Positions 43,704 to 53,295 of a stretch of DNA of 64,000 bases are shown here, one piece after another. The notes under the pieces are model-generated. The model saw only the letters and a program-made list of their open reading frames with translations. It ran no database searches and had not been told where the DNA came from. The stretch is from Noviherbaspirillum sp. Root189 (GTDB lineage: Bacteria > Pseudomonadota > Gammaproteobacteria > Burkholderiales > Burkholderiaceae_D), in contig NZ_LMHZ01000056.1 of the NCBI RefSeq assembly GCF_001428545.1, positions 297,270-361,269 on the forward strand. Reading direction: 5' to 3'. The stretch's first letter is position 1, and each line of letters opens with the position of its first letter. The translations under genes and the position numbers were made by a program.

Positions 43704-44726
43704 TTATGCTCGAAGCACGACCTCATTATTGAGCGCTGATCCCTTGCACCATCGCTCAAGGTTGTCGAAGAAGAGATGGGCAATTCGTGCATGCCTGCCT
43801 GAGCCGTCGCCGGCGCTATGCGGCGAGATAAGCACATTATGCAAATCCCAAAGCGGCGAATCAGGCGGCAGCGGCTCCGCTTCAAACACATCCAGGTATG
43901 CGCCCGCAACGCGGCCATTCTTCAAGGCGGCAATCAAGTCTTCTTCGACGATGAGTTCGCCTCTTGCGACGTTGATCAAATGGGCTCCCTCCGAGAACAG
44001 CTCCAGGCGCCGACGGTCAATCATCTTGCGCGTCTCATCCGTCAGTGGACAAGTAAGGATTATCCAATCTGCCTTCGGTATTGCCTCATCCAGATCATTG
44101 ATCGAACCTAGAACATCAAAGTACTCCAGGGGCTCACTGACATTGCGGCGCAGCCCATGGGTGAACAAGCCCACCGCCTTGCACAAGCGAGCAAGCTCCC
44201 GGCCTATGCTGCCCGTACCAACAATCAGCGCCCTTTGACCTTGCAGCTCTTTCGGTTCACGAGAGCCTGAGCGCAAAGGCAGCCAACTGTGACTCCGCTG
44301 CGCTTCAACCCACAGCGGAAGGCGTCTTGATAGCGCCAGAAGCCCGGTCAACGCAGTCACCGCAACGGTCACCGAGGCCATGCCTGCCGCATTGGTGAGT
44401 CGTACGCCACGTGAGGCCAGTGTTTGGTAGATCGGACGATCCAAGCCTGCTGAAGGCACTTGGAGCCATTTCAGCTGCTTGGCCTCGAGGAGCATGTCAC
44501 AAAACAAAGCCATCGATTCTGTCAGGTCGGTCTTAGTCGATGTGCCAAGTATGTCGCTTGATAAATACGCGACATCAACCGAGAGCAAGTCCTCGTTCGA
44601 CAGACGGTGGGTGCCATCGAATGTCAGCCATCGAATGTCCGGTCGATTATCGGTTACCGATCCGGCGGAGGAGAAATTCCGCCAGACAAACTCCGAAGTC
44701 AATATTGTCGTCATTAGTGCAGGCAT
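43704..44726 (-). CDS. D-isomer-specific 2-hydroxyacid dehydrogenase family protein
   Basis: A 340-residue protein. The NAD fold has VGTGSIGRELARLCKAVGL, the catalytic Arg is in NVARGELIVEEDLIAAL, the Glu in FEAEPLPPDSPLW, and the His in ISPHSAGDG. It converts a 2-hydroxyacid and 2-oxoacid using NAD(P)H. It lies between the ALDH and aldolase genes. An ATG four codons later (44714) is an alternative start; neither has a strong ribosome site. Confidence 0.88.
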   Translation of the reverse strand: MPALMTTILTSEFVWRNFSSAGSVTDNRPDIRWLTFDGTHRLSNEDLLSVDVAYLSSDILGTSTKTDLTESMALFCDMLLEAKQLKWLQVPSAGLDRPIYQTLASRGVRLTNAAGMASVTVAVTALTGLLALSRRLPLWVEAQRSHSWLPLRSGSREPKELQGQRALIVGTGSIGRELARLCKAVGLFTHGLRRNVSEPLEYFDVLGSINDLDEAIPKADWIILTCPLTDETRKMIDRRRLELFSEGAHLINVARGELIVEEDLIAALKNGRVAGAYLDVFEAEPLPPDSPLWDLHNVLISPHSAGDGSGRHARIAHLFFDNLERWCKGSALNNEVVLRA

Positions 44727-44776
44727 GTAATGTTCATCATTTCAACAATCGCTCAACGTGAATGCTGCTTTGCCGG

Positions 44777-45562
44777 TCATGTTTTATAGGATGGATCTTT
44801 GCGGTCCAGCATGCGTAATAACGCCGGCCATTCCAATATGCCATATGGTTTCTGCGAGCCCGGCTTGTCTGCGCTGGGTTGAAGGCGCAATTGGTTGTTC
44901 GTTTTAGTGATCACCTCTTGTGGCGGAATGACAAGTTCCGCGCCGCATGACATGGCTTTCACTTGAGTCCGACAGGCACGCTCGAGCCGATAAATGTTAT
45001 TGAAGGCCTGCTGGACAGTTTCGCCGACGGCCAGTAAACCGTGATTTCGAAGAATCATTACTTCGCTGTTTCCCATATGTTGCACCAAGCGTTCGCGCTC
45101 GTCTTCTTCGACGGCTACTCCCTCATAATCGTGGTAAGCCACCTCGCCGAATCGCATCGCAGTCTGCGTAATGGGAAGAAGTCCGCACTTCAAAGCAGAG
45201 ACGGCCATGCCATCGGGAGTATGCGTGTGCACTACACATGCAATCCGCTCATTCGCTGCATGCAATGCGCTATGGATCACGTAGCCGGCCTTGTTGATGG
45301 AGTATTCACTCCATGGGTTGTACAAAATACGTCCATCTATATCAACTTTAAGCAACGATGATGCGGTGATCTCCGAATACATCATCCCGAATGGATTGAT
45401 CAGAAATGCGTGACCTTCCCCCGGCACGCGCAGTGAGATATGGTTATAGATCATGTCGCACATATCGAAATGATCCACCAGCCGGTAACAGGCTGCCAGC
45501 TCGACTCTCGCTTGCCATTCGGCAGCGGAAAACTCCGTGTTCTGTAACGTCTCTTGCTTCAT
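44777..45562 (-). CDS. Class II aldolase/adducin-family protein
   Basis: A 261-residue protein with the class II aldolase fold. Zn ligands are expected in VVHTHTPDGMAVS and the late NHGLLAVGE. The early segment DMIYNHISLRVPGEGHAFLI is typical. Members cleave phosphorylated or acidic aldols, or decarboxylate 3-oxo acids (OtnC, YgbL types). ATG 45562 is preceded by GAGAGG and preferred to an ATG four codons upstream. It lies next to dehydrogenase genes able to use its products. Confidence 0.88.
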   Translation of the reverse strand: MKQETLQNTEFSAAEWQARVELAACYRLVDHFDMCDMIYNHISLRVPGEGHAFLINPFGMMYSEITASSLLKVDIDGRILYNPWSEYSINKAGYVIHSALHAANERIACVVHTHTPDGMAVSALKCGLLPITQTAMRFGEVAYHDYEGVAVEEDERERLVQHMGNSEVMILRNHGLLAVGETVQQAFNNIYRLERACRTQVKAMSCGAELVIPPQEVITKTNNQLRLQPSADKPGSQKPYGILEWPALLRMLDRKDPSYKT

Positions 45563-45616
45563 TTGCCTCTCCAATTAGAATCGAGCACACGAAATCGTGG
45601 GCGAACATAGCTCATT

Positions 45617-46579
45617 TCACTGGGCTTCTGCGCCTGACGTTTTCACAATATCCGCCCATCGTGTCACCTCAGAATCCAGTATCTTCTTGAACTCGGCTGG
45701 GCTATTACTCACCGGGGTCGAGCCCTGCCGCTCCAAGGTACTCTTAACCTCTTCACCGTTCATGACCTCCGCGATGGCATTGCTCAGCAATGCGACGCGC
45801 TTAGGGTCAGTACCGGTTGGGACAAGAATGCCATTCCATAATGCGATTTCAAATCCAGGCAACGCTTCGGCTACAGTCGGCAGGTCTGGAAGTGCTTTAG
45901 CTCTTTGCTGCGTCGTGACGGCCAATGCCTTCAAACGCTTCGACTCGATATAAGGAAGGATCTCAACTGCAGGTGCAAATACAGAATCTATCAAGCCACC
46001 CATCAAGTCGGTCACCGCTGCAGCGCCTCCTTTGTACGGCACATGGGTCATCGGCGCGCCGATTTTGCTTGCAAATAAGGCTCCAGCTAAATGCTGCCCC
46101 GTGCCGCTACCGGCGGACCCGTAAGTAATGGGGTCCTTCGACTTCCTTGTGTACTCGATGAATTCCTTAAGCGTATTTGCCGGAATGTTATTGTTGACTA
46201 CTAGGACATTGGGTATGCGCGCCACTTGGGTGACGGTCATGAAGTCCTTGAGCAAATCGTAGGGCAAGGTCTTGTAAAGTGATCTGTTCGCAACATGTGC
46301 GCTACTCGTCATCAGCATGGTGTAGCCATCGGGCTGCGAGCGCGCCACAAATGAGGCGCCAATATTACCGCCTGCACCGGCGCGATTATCCACAATGACG
46401 GGCTGCCCAAGCTTCTTTTTCAGACCGTTAGCCAATAGCCTTGCCGTCGCATCTGTACTTCCTCCAGGACTATATGGAACAACGATCGTCAGTTGCTTTT
46501 CGGGAAAACTGTCCGCCATTGCTGTCGCAGAAGCGCCAATCAGAAAACTTAGGGCAATTCCAAACACAGTACGCTTCAC
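45617..46579 (-). CDS. Bug/TctC-family periplasmic substrate-binding protein (second)
   Basis: A 320-residue Bug receptor with a signal peptide (VKRTVFGIALSFLIGASATA, then MADSFPEKQ). Family blocks are VPYSPGGSTDATARLLANGL, VDNRAGAGGNIGASFVARS and YGSAGSGTGQHLAGALFA. A GTG start at 46579 with AGGAG 6 bp upstream was preferred to an in-frame ATG 39 codons earlier that lacks one. No membrane transporter genes adjoin it. It opens the five-gene leftward block divergent from an IclR regulator. Confidence 0.91.
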   Translation of the reverse strand: MKRTVFGIALSFLIGASATAMADSFPEKQLTIVVPYSPGGSTDATARLLANGLKKKLGQPVIVDNRAGAGGNIGASFVARSQPDGYTMLMTSSAHVANRSLYKTLPYDLLKDFMTVTQVARIPNVLVVNNNIPANTLKEFIEYTRKSKDPITYGSAGSGTGQHLAGALFASKIGAPMTHVPYKGGAAAVTDLMGGLIDSVFAPAVEILPYIESKRLKALAVTTQQRAKALPDLPTVAEALPGFEIALWNGILVPTGTDPKRVALLSNAIAEVMNGEEVKSTLERQGSTPVSNSPAEFKKILDSEVTRWADIVKTSGAEAQ

Positions 46580-46747
46580 TCTTATCTCCTGGTTGTATGG
46601 ACCTAGGTGTCTCTGCCCTCGATGCGAGGAACAACAAACCACGTCTGGTCCACTTATTTTGAAAGCCGATGAAAGCGCAAAGTTGGCGCTCCTCAAAGTC
46701 TTGCTTTTGAATGCATTCTTATTGAAACGGATGAGACTCGAATTTTC

Positions 46748-46904
46748 GTTCTCCCTGACAGAACTTTGGTTCTGATTTATGAATTCTACGTGCCCCTTAG
46801 CAGCATGTCAAGGCGGTATAACGGAGGAGTTTATGAGCCTAAACGGCCACAATCGTCACTAGAAAAACCGGAACTAGTGTTGATGTCGTTCTCTTTCACA
46901 GAAC
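46748..46904. promoter_or_regulatory. Two GTTCT-N7-AGAAC sites in the Bug/iclR divergent region
   Basis: gttctccctgacagaac (46748-46764) and gttctctttcacagaac (46888-46904) share 14 of 17 bases and both have perfect 5-bp arms. The first overlaps another dyad, cagaac-tttg-gttctg (46759-46774). The sites are 140 bp apart between the Bug gene and the IclR gene, so the IclR protein is the natural binder. The remaining bases of 46580-47012 hold no gene. Confidence 0.55.
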
Positions 46905-47012
46905 AGTTATTCTTTGAGTTAGAATACTGAGCGAAACCGGCTCCCTACACTATGATGTCGTTGCGACCGTGAATTTCCGCCAACTGTTTACCGTAGATTC
47001 AATTTGACCGAC

Positions 47013-47756
47013 ATGACCGCAGACAGCGCCGTCGGCCAGAACGACGGCGTCGCCGCAGTCGACCGCGCCCTCGCCATCGCCATCGCGCTCGCGCAGGCCG
47101 GTACACCGCAGTCGCTCGCCGACATCGCGCGCCTGACGGGCATGTACAAGAGCACTTTGCTGCGCCTGCTGGCATCCCTTGAACGTAGCGGCCTTGTTGT
47201 CCAGCGCAATGACAAACGTTATGCGCTTGGTCCTTTGGCATTCTTGTTCGGCCGCACGTTTGAGAACAGTTATGGCCTGAAGGATGCGATCTTGCCGGTG
47301 ATGGAGTGGCTAGTACAGCAGGGTACGGAGAGTCCATCGTTTCATGTACAGCAAAGCGCCGATACACGTGTCTGCTTGTGCCGCATCGATTCGGCGCATT
47401 CAACGCTCGACCGGGTCAGGGTAGGTGATTTACTGCCATTAAAGAATGGTGCGCCTGGCAAGGTATTGCGCACCTACGCCAATGGCGGCCCTACTGACGG
47501 CGATGATGTGCAGCTCGTATTTACGTCGTTCGGGGAACGCGACCCGCTGTGCGGCGCGATATCCAGTCCGGTGTTCGGCCCGGCCAATACGCTGCTTGGC
47601 GCCTTGTCACTGTCGGGACCGCTTGAGCGTTTCTCCGAACTTGCGGTTCAGCGAATGAGCAGCCTGCTGCTGACCGCAGCCGAGAGAGCCACCTTATCGC
47701 TTGGTGGACGCTGGCCGAACAGCCGCCCGCCGCTGGCACAGCACAAAGTGCGATAA
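47013..47756 (+). CDS. IclR-family transcriptional regulator
   Basis: A 247-residue IclR protein. The N-terminal HTH is LADIARLTGMYKSTLLRLLA with the wing VVQRNDKRYALGPLAFLFG, and an IclR effector domain follows (KNGAPGKVLRTYANGG, then FGPANTLLGALSLSGPLERF). ATG 47013 was taken; a TTG at 47004 is possible. It is divergent from the Bug-aldolase-dehydrogenase block, and the paired 17-bp sites between them are its likely operators. Confidence 0.9.
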   Translation: MTADSAVGQNDGVAAVDRALAIAIALAQAGTPQSLADIARLTGMYKSTLLRLLASLERSGLVVQRNDKRYALGPLAFLFGRTFENSYGLKDAILPVMEWLVQQGTESPSFHVQQSADTRVCLCRIDSAHSTLDRVRVGDLLPLKNGAPGKVLRTYANGGPTDGDDVQLVFTSFGERDPLCGAISSPVFGPANTLLGALSLSGPLERFSELAVQRMSSLLLTAAERATLSLGGRWPNSRPPLAQHKVR

Positions 47757-47907
47757 CAATATCCTACCGGCTGCTGGCGTAGCAAACATGACCCGGTTGC
47801 AGAACTAAGATTCCGTTGCAGTAAGCCGGTGCCGGTTCTGGCAGGGTAGTTAGTTTGTATCAGGGCGAATACCGATGAACGACGGTTATGCACTCTGCAG
47901 GCCTGTA

Positions 47908-48002
47908 TCAAAACCATGCACATGATCAAGGAAGGGCAACTGGACAACCCATACGGGCAAGTTGTGTCCACTGTAGACCAATTCTATTCCCTGGCCGCCT
48001 GA
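47908..48002 (+). pseudogene. IS6-family transposase C-terminal fragment
   Basis: The frame reads KTMHMIKEGQLDNPYGQVVS then TVDQFYSLAA and stops at 48000-48002, matching the extreme C-terminus of IS6-type transposases (MHMIRKGQ... QFYSLAA). It differs from the copy at 40945, so it comes from another element. The 150 bp upstream (47757-47907) show no gene. Confidence 0.55.
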
Positions 48003-48058
48003 GCGACCGATACTGCATTCTTTCTCTCGCGCTGACCTCCTTATCAAGGAGTGACTCC

Positions 48059-48181
48059 ATGATGTTCATTCCCGCTCTTAGTTTTGATGCTTTACCACCT
48101 TGCTTCTTTACAGACCCTGAATACAAAACGGCACTTTTCGCAGATGTTCTATGGAGCGTGCAGCAAATCCTATCTCGTTGA
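48059..48181 (+). CDS. Possible 40-residue protein, unknown function
   Basis: A short frame from ATG 48059 (a second ATG follows) to TGA 48181, encoding MMFIPALSFDALPPCFFTDP and 20 further residues ending VLWSVQQILSR. AAGGAG at 8 bp upstream is a strong ribosome site, the main reason to list it. It has no recognisable domain. It could be a leader peptide for the chemoreceptor gene 90 bp downstream, or chance. Confidence 0.3.
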   Translation: MMFIPALSFDALPPCFFTDPEYKTALFADVLWSVQQILSR

Positions 48182-48269
48182 TCGTTAATTTCTATTGGGA
48201 GATATTTCTTAATAGAAATACACTTTACCAATAAAGTCGTTCCCGACCACGTTTTAGAAAGGCTATCGC

Positions 48270-49868
48270 ATGTTCTTGTCTCGTTCGGTTTCTCGACTCA
48301 GCACCAAGGCCCGTATCGGTCTTGGCTTTGCCGTCGTGCTCGTGCTGATGGTAGTCCTTACCGTTGCAGGTATTCTGCAAGTCAACGCCATCCATTCCAG
48401 CCTTAAAATAATTAGCGAAGTTAACAGCGTCAAACAGCGGTATGCAATTAATTTCCGTGGTAGCGTGCACGACCGCGCCATCAGCCTACGCGACGTGACT
48501 TTGGTCAGTGACGAGGCGGCGTTGAACACGGCAGTTGCTGAAATCGAGCATCTGGCACGCGATTATGAAGCGGCAGCGGTGCCGCTGGACCGTGTCTTTA
48601 ACGAGGAGGCGGGTAATGCTGGCGAGGATTACCGGATACTGGCCGATATTAAGGTAGTGGAAGCACGTACTTTACCTTTGATTCACAAGATCATCGCCCT
48701 GCGCCGTTCAGGTGATATCGATGCTGCTCGTGCACTGATGTTTGAGCAAGCCAGACCCGCTTTCGTTGCGTGGTTAGCAGCGATTAACCGTTTCATCGAC
48801 TATCAGGAAAAGCTAAACCTTCAGGAGTCGGCGCGTGCACAGGAAACAGCGCGCGGTTTCGTGGCTCTGATGTTGGTGCTCTGCGCAGCGGCACTCACGC
48901 TCGGCGCCATTGTCGCCGTCCTGATTACGCGTCAGATCATCCGTACGCTCGGCGCTGAACCGGACACAGTCAAAGCACTGGCGGAAGCGGTGGGTCGCGG
49001 CGAACTGTTCCATGCGGCGCGTCTGCGTAAGGGGGACGATACCAGCATCATGGCCTCCCTTGTGCGCATGGCCGGCACCTTGGGCGAAACAGTCACCGGC
49101 GTGCGCCGCGCCGCGGAAGAGGTCGCTGCCACTAGCGCCGAAATTTCTGAAGGCAACCGCAACTTATCGACCCGCACTGAGGCACAGGCGGGTTCGCTGG
49201 AAAAGACAGCGTCTTCGATGGAAGAATTGACGGCGACCGTGAAACAGAATGCTGACAACGCGCGCGAGGCAAATGGACTGGCAAAATCCGCCTCGGCAGT
49301 CGCCGAGAAAGGCGGCAGCGTGGTTGCGGGCGTGATTGAGACCATGGGTTCAATCAACACCTCTGCGCAGAAGATTTCAGACATCATCAGCGTAATCGAC
49401 GGCATTGCCTTCCAGACCAATATTTTGGCGCTGAATGCTGCCGTCGAGGCGGCGCGTGCCGGGGACCAGGGACGCGGCTTCGCAGTGGTGGCTGGCGAAG
49501 TCCGCAACCTGGCCCAGCGCTCGGCGTCTGCTGCCCGCGAAATCAAAGCGTTAATCGGTGATTCGGTGGATAAGGTCGAGGCCGGTACACGTCTTGTTGA
49601 TGACGCGGGCCGCACGATGAAGGAAATCGTTGCCAGCATCCAGCGCGTAACCAGCATTATGGCCGAAATCATGTCGGCCAGTGCCGAGCAGAGTGTCGGC
49701 ATTGAGGACGTTAATCGCGCAGTCGGTCAAATGGATCGCATGACCCAAGAAAATGCAGCGCTTGTCGAGCAGGCTGCGACCGGCGCAACTGCGCTCCACG
49801 AGCAAGCAGCCCGCTTGGCGGCGGCGGTGGCCGTATTTCGCTTCGTGGAACGCACGGCCATTGGTTAG
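48270..49868 (+). CDS. Methyl-accepting chemotaxis protein
   Basis: A 532-residue chemoreceptor. TM1 is at about 15-37, a four-helix-bundle periplasmic domain runs to about 190, and TM2 is at about 196-216. A HAMP-like region ([20 protein letters not shown]) is followed by the signalling domain. The hairpin tip [20 protein letters not shown] and [20 protein letters not shown] are canonical. The cytoplasmic helices have the methylation-type EEL/ATV repeats. No che genes are adjacent. The ligand may be a small molecule of the catabolic clusters, which is speculative. Confidence 0.95.
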   Translation: MFLSRSVSRLSTKARIGLGFAVVLVLMVVLTVAGILQVNAIHSSLKIISEVNSVKQRYAINFRGSVHDRAISLRDVTLVSDEAALNTAVAEIEHLARDYEAAAVPLDRVFNEEAGNAGEDYRILADIKVVEARTLPLIHKIIALRRSGDIDAARALMFEQARPAFVAWLAAINRFIDYQEKLNLQESARAQETARGFVALMLVLCAAALTLGAIVAVLITRQIIRTLGAEPDTVKALAEAVGRGELFHAARLRKGDDTSIMASLVRMAGTLGETVTGVRRAAEEVAATSAEISEGNRNLSTRTEAQAGSLEKTASSMEELTATVKQNADNAREANGLAKSASAVAEKGGSVVAGVIETMGSINTSAQKISDIISVIDGIAFQTNILALNAAVEAARAGDQGRGFAVVAGEVRNLAQRSASAAREIKALIGDSVDKVEAGTRLVDDAGRTMKEIVASIQRVTSIMAEIMSASAEQSVGIEDVNRAVGQMDRMTQENAALVEQAATGATALHEQAARLAAAVAVFRFVERTAIG

Positions 49869-50011
49869 CAGTAAAACTGCCCTACCAAGTTTGCCCAAAT
49901 AAGCCGCGCTCCGTTGATTTGGATAGGTTGACAGGTTTGCGCCACCTTCGCCAAAGGCGGACTGTGCCGCCGAGAGTTTCCTTTCACTCACTCTCACTGA
50001 CGGTTTCCTTA

Positions 50012-50911
50012 TCAGGTGGTCAACTGAGGTCGACCACGCCAGTTTCTGTACCATCTTTCAAACTCCGCTGCCGGCATCGGTTTTGCGATGAAAAAACCTT
50101 GGGCGACATCACAACCGAGGTCTCGAAGACGTTCGTAGACAACTTCGGTTTCGACGCCTTCGGCAATCGTTTTGATACCAATCTTACGCGCCATCGATAC
50201 GACTGCTTCAACGATATGGGCACTAACTTCTTCTTCCGCGAGGCCTTGAACGAATGACTTATCAACTTTCAGGTGTGTCACTGGAAGACGGTAAAGGTAT
50301 GTGAGGGATGAGTAGCCTGCCCCGAAATCGTCGATTGCGATTTTGATTCCATGGCCTGCAAGTTGTTGCAGTTCAACTGCTACTCGCTCTATGTCTGTCA
50401 TTAGTACATTTTCCGTCACCTCCAGTTCCAGCATGTCAGTCGTCGCGCCAGTGCGTTTCATGGCGGCCAGTACCGCCTCGCAAAATCCTGGTTGTAACAG
50501 ATTGCGCGGTGATACGTTAATCGCGATTGGTATTCTGATGCCTAAGCCGTGCCATTCGGCCGCTTGTTGCAGCGCTTGGTCCAATGCAAAGGCGGTAAGG
50601 GTATGAATTAATGTACTTTGCTCGGCTCGCGGGATGAAATCGCCTGGTGAGATCATTCCACGCTCACGGTGATGCCATCGCATCAACGCTTCAGCACCGG
50701 CAATAGTTCCTGTCTGAAGGCAGATCTTTGGCTGGTAATGCAAAGAGATTTCGCCTCGATCAATGCCTTCTGTTAGCTCGCCAAGAATGGCAAGACTCTC
50801 ACGTGCATGCCAGTGAATGCTCGCGTGGTACTGGCTAACATCGTCACCATTTTCCGACACGAGCAACGACGCAGCCTGCGCCTTGCGAAGATACCCTTCT
50901 GCGTCCTCCAC
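50012..50911 (-). CDS. EAL-domain c-di-GMP phosphodiesterase, N-terminally truncated GGDEF-EAL
   Basis: A 299-residue frame. From about residue 45 it has a complete EAL domain with all motifs: GAEALMRWHH (EAL Glu), NVSPRN, LELEVTENVLM, IDDFGAGYSSL, KVDKSFV and AEGVETE, so it should hydrolyse c-di-GMP. The first 45 residues (YLRKAQAASLLVSENGDDVS) are the last helix of a degenerate GGDEF domain, showing the gene was once longer. Start is a GTG at 50911 preceded by GGTTTATC. A 62-residue membrane fragment ends 4 bp upstream. The current product would be soluble and unregulated by its lost sensor. Confidence 0.85.
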   Translation of the reverse strand: MEDAEGYLRKAQAASLLVSENGDDVSQYHASIHWHARESLAILGELTEGIDRGEISLHYQPKICLQTGTIAGAEALMRWHHRERGMISPGDFIPRAEQSTLIHTLTAFALDQALQQAAEWHGLGIRIPIAINVSPRNLLQPGFCEAVLAAMKRTGATTDMLELEVTENVLMTDIERVAVELQQLAGHGIKIAIDDFGAGYSSLTYLYRLPVTHLKVDKSFVQGLAEEEVSAHIVEAVVSMARKIGIKTIAEGVETEVVYERLRDLGCDVAQGFFIAKPMPAAEFERWYRNWRGRPQLTT

Positions 50912-50915
50912 AGGT

Positions 50916-51104
50916 TTATCGATAAATTAGACCGGCAATCAGGATCGGCAAATACATCGAATGCGAGAAGACGTATTTGATTCCGCCCGTGGAATAGACA
51001 AGTCCGTAGACGCCGGCCATTACCAATAGAAGCAACGGCGCTACTACCACGCTAACTGTCGGTTGATAGGACTGCAGGCGCTGATAAATTCGCACGGCTT
51101 TCAT
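50916..51104 (-). pseudogene. N-terminal membrane fragment of the broken GGDEF-EAL gene
   Basis: A 62-residue frame beginning MKAVRIYQRLQSYQPT with two hydrophobic segments (VVVAPLLLLVMAGVYGLVYS and MYLPILIAGLIYR) and then a stop. It ends right before the EAL remnant in another frame. The layout (TM helices, missing sensor/GGDEF, EAL) fits one original gene with an internal deletion. The 51105-51248 gap has no other gene. Confidence 0.5.
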
Positions 51105-51248
51105 TGGCTGCTTATCCTAGTGTCTTTCGTTAAGCTTTTCTATCTTGATGACGTACCGCCTCAGTCAAATTACCCAGCTGTCGTTCTGCGGCGACGCTTA
51201 AAAATGGCCTCACGAAATAAGACCTTGAAGGGGATGGGCCTCAAGTCG

Positions 51249-52466
51249 CTATAGAAGAATACCGGTGACTGGTAACTTCGACTCTCCCTGCCCTAGCCTG
51301 CTTCTGCTGTCCGCTAAGTTATGTGCGGCCTCAACACGGTTTTTCCCCGCTCTTTTTGCAGCATATAATGCCTTGTCGGCAGCATCGATCAACGCAGCAG
51401 AATCAGCGTGGGCGGTTTCCAGTGTAGCTACCCCGATACTGACGGTATAGGATGGTATGTCCGCGGACCATACTTCTGCAGCGATAGTACGGATGCGGTC
51501 AGCTACCCCATATGCATCCGCTTTCGGCGTATGGGGTAGCAGTACAAGGAACTCCTCCCCGCCGTAGCGCCCAATGGCGTCGTCGCGACGCAGTATCTGT
51601 AACACCTTCGCGGAAAAGTCTGTAATGACACGGTCACCGATCGGGTGCCCATGCCGGTCGTTGATGTCCTTAAAATTGTCCAGATCCATCATCAGCACAG
51701 ACATCGCGCGATGTGTAAGTTTAGACTCCGTCATTTCTCTGGACAGAACAGCAAGAAAGGCCTCTCTGCGATATACGCCAGTCATGTCGTCACGCAACGC
51801 CAGGGCTTCGAGCTTGCTGTGCAATGCACGGTTGATGATCAGCATGAATCCGATACTCAGGGCGACGATCGAGAATGAGAAAGTGGCCATGTAGATCTTG
51901 TGGACCCATGAAGTATCAGTCTCAGGCGTCAGGCTGCTGGATTGGAAAAGTGCGGCGATGCAGCGCATGAGCATGATGCCTGCTGTAGTGAGAAATATGA
52001 ATCCGGTAAAGCGCTCGGCGAAGGCATTCCTCTGTAACCTGAACGTCGCGAGCGCGCATGCGGCAAACAGCGTGGCGAGCGTGCAGCTCATGATAATGAC
52101 ACGCGCCCGATAGTCATCGTACATAAATGTGGCCGTGGCCAGACAAAGCCCTGCCGCACCTACGAGTAACAGCAGGTCCCTGTCTTTCCGTTGCGAGCCA
52201 CCAAATTCCCTGATACTGCCGTGCATGGCAATAACACCCGCCGCGACCAAGAGGTTGGGCAGGAAGCTTGAAAACAGGACTGGAATCGAGCCACGCATTG
52301 TAAACAGCAACGCTGCCACCGCCATGCTGACGCAACCACATCCCCAGCGTGTGAGCCCCATGATATCTCGAGGAAAGCCGGAGCGCATCACGAATAGAAC
52401 GAACGCACACAGGGCTCCGAACGCTGCGGAAATCACAATAAAAGCACGAAGATCGATTCCCACCAC
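51249..52466 (-). CDS. Membrane-bound diguanylate cyclase (GGDEF)
   Basis: A 405-residue protein. About six N-terminal helices (residues 1-215) form a membrane sensor. A GGDEF domain follows from about 225 (RDDMTGVYRREAFLAVLSRE). The active motif GGEEF is intact, with an RxxD inhibition site (RRDD) five residues before it. DLDNFKDINDRHGHPIGD binds GTP and Mg. It makes c-di-GMP and is subject to product inhibition. It sits beside the truncated EAL gene on the same strand. Confidence 0.93.
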   Translation of the reverse strand: MVGIDLRAFIVISAAFGALCAFVLFVMRSGFPRDIMGLTRWGCGCVSMAVAALLFTMRGSIPVLFSSFLPNLLVAAGVIAMHGSIREFGGSQRKDRDLLLLVGAAGLCLATATFMYDDYRARVIIMSCTLATLFAACALATFRLQRNAFAERFTGFIFLTTAGIMLMRCIAALFQSSSLTPETDTSWVHKIYMATFSFSIVALSIGFMLIINRALHSKLEALALRDDMTGVYRREAFLAVLSREMTESKLTHRAMSVLMMDLDNFKDINDRHGHPIGDRVITDFSAKVLQILRRDDAIGRYGGEEFLVLLPHTPKADAYGVADRIRTIAAEVWSADIPSYTVSIGVATLETAHADSAALIDAADKALYAAKRAGKNRVEAAHNLADSRSRLGQGESKLPVTGILL

Positions 52467-52799
52467 AGCGCTTCCTTTACATCCTTGACAACTACATTAA
52501 GTAGATAAATCTCTTTTGGTAACTGACACACAGTTGCGGAAAGAGATGGTTGCATACTTGTTTCCATGATGCAATTGGAAAAGGCAATGGTCGCTATCAG
52601 CCGTCACTGCTGTCGTAAGATTGATAAAGTGGTTTTCTTTCGACGGGCGTGTTTGCGCTTTTTAGCGCCCTAACGGTATGCACGCCGACGTATGTTCTAC
52701 TTTTTGGGGGATTTTGCTTGAAGGCTGGTAAAAATTGGCGGAGCAGGTCGTTCGGGCGTGTTGGTAGAACCTACCCTGATTTAAAAGTAAACATGTCAG
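52467..52799. other. Intergenic region, about 330 bp, no gene seen
   Basis: It lies upstream of the diguanylate cyclase gene and beyond the 3' end of the small gene at 52800. It should contain the cyclase promoter. No open frame or clear repeat was recognised. Confidence 0.4.
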
Positions 52800-53108
52800 T
52801 CATTTGTCTCTGCCAATATCCGCCGCAGCCCGCACGATAGCGCGGCGAGTAGCAAAGGCCGGATCGTCTCCTAGCGGCTCCGAAACTGAACCATCATGGT
52901 CACGCCTCAAGACAGAAACACGTACGTCAGTCAGCTTAACTGACATCTTCAACTCTACCGCTAAGCGAAATGCGTCTCCATCGTCGACCAGCGGATTCCA
53001 TTCTGCAAATGTTTTCCTTACAAACATGGTGCGCTCTTGCGGAAGCCAATATGCTTCAATCCGAGCCGCTTTTGCCGCTAGTACTAGTAGCTCCTGGTTT
53101 TCGTCCAT
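52800..53108 (-). CDS. Small protein of phage-type DUF2591-like character, unknown function
   Basis: A 102-residue frame from ATG 53108 (MDENQELLVLAAKAARIEAY). AAGAGG lies 6 bp upstream. The pattern of a central WNPLVDDGDAFRLAVEL and the end DPAFATRRAIVRAAADIGRD is like small proteins of temperate phages, in which the residues L.DDGDA.RLA.. recur. No biochemical function is known. It may be a lone prophage relic next to the Fic gene. Confidence 0.5.
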   Translation of the reverse strand: MDENQELLVLAAKAARIEAYWLPQERTMFVRKTFAEWNPLVDDGDAFRLAVELKMSVKLTDVRVSVLRRDHDGSVSEPLGDDPAFATRRAIVRAAADIGRDK

Positions 53109-53295
53109 AACACCTCTTCCGTTACATTGTCCGTCTATTGCGACAAGCATCCGCCCATCTCATCCACACTGATTAGTGCCAATATGTGTTTCGAATTTTT
53201 GCAGGAACCTAACGTGGGGACACAGCTACTGCTTAGCAAGCAAGCTGACGGAGGAGTGTACATGGTTTTCTTTACCGAATACTCCAGCAAAACCA

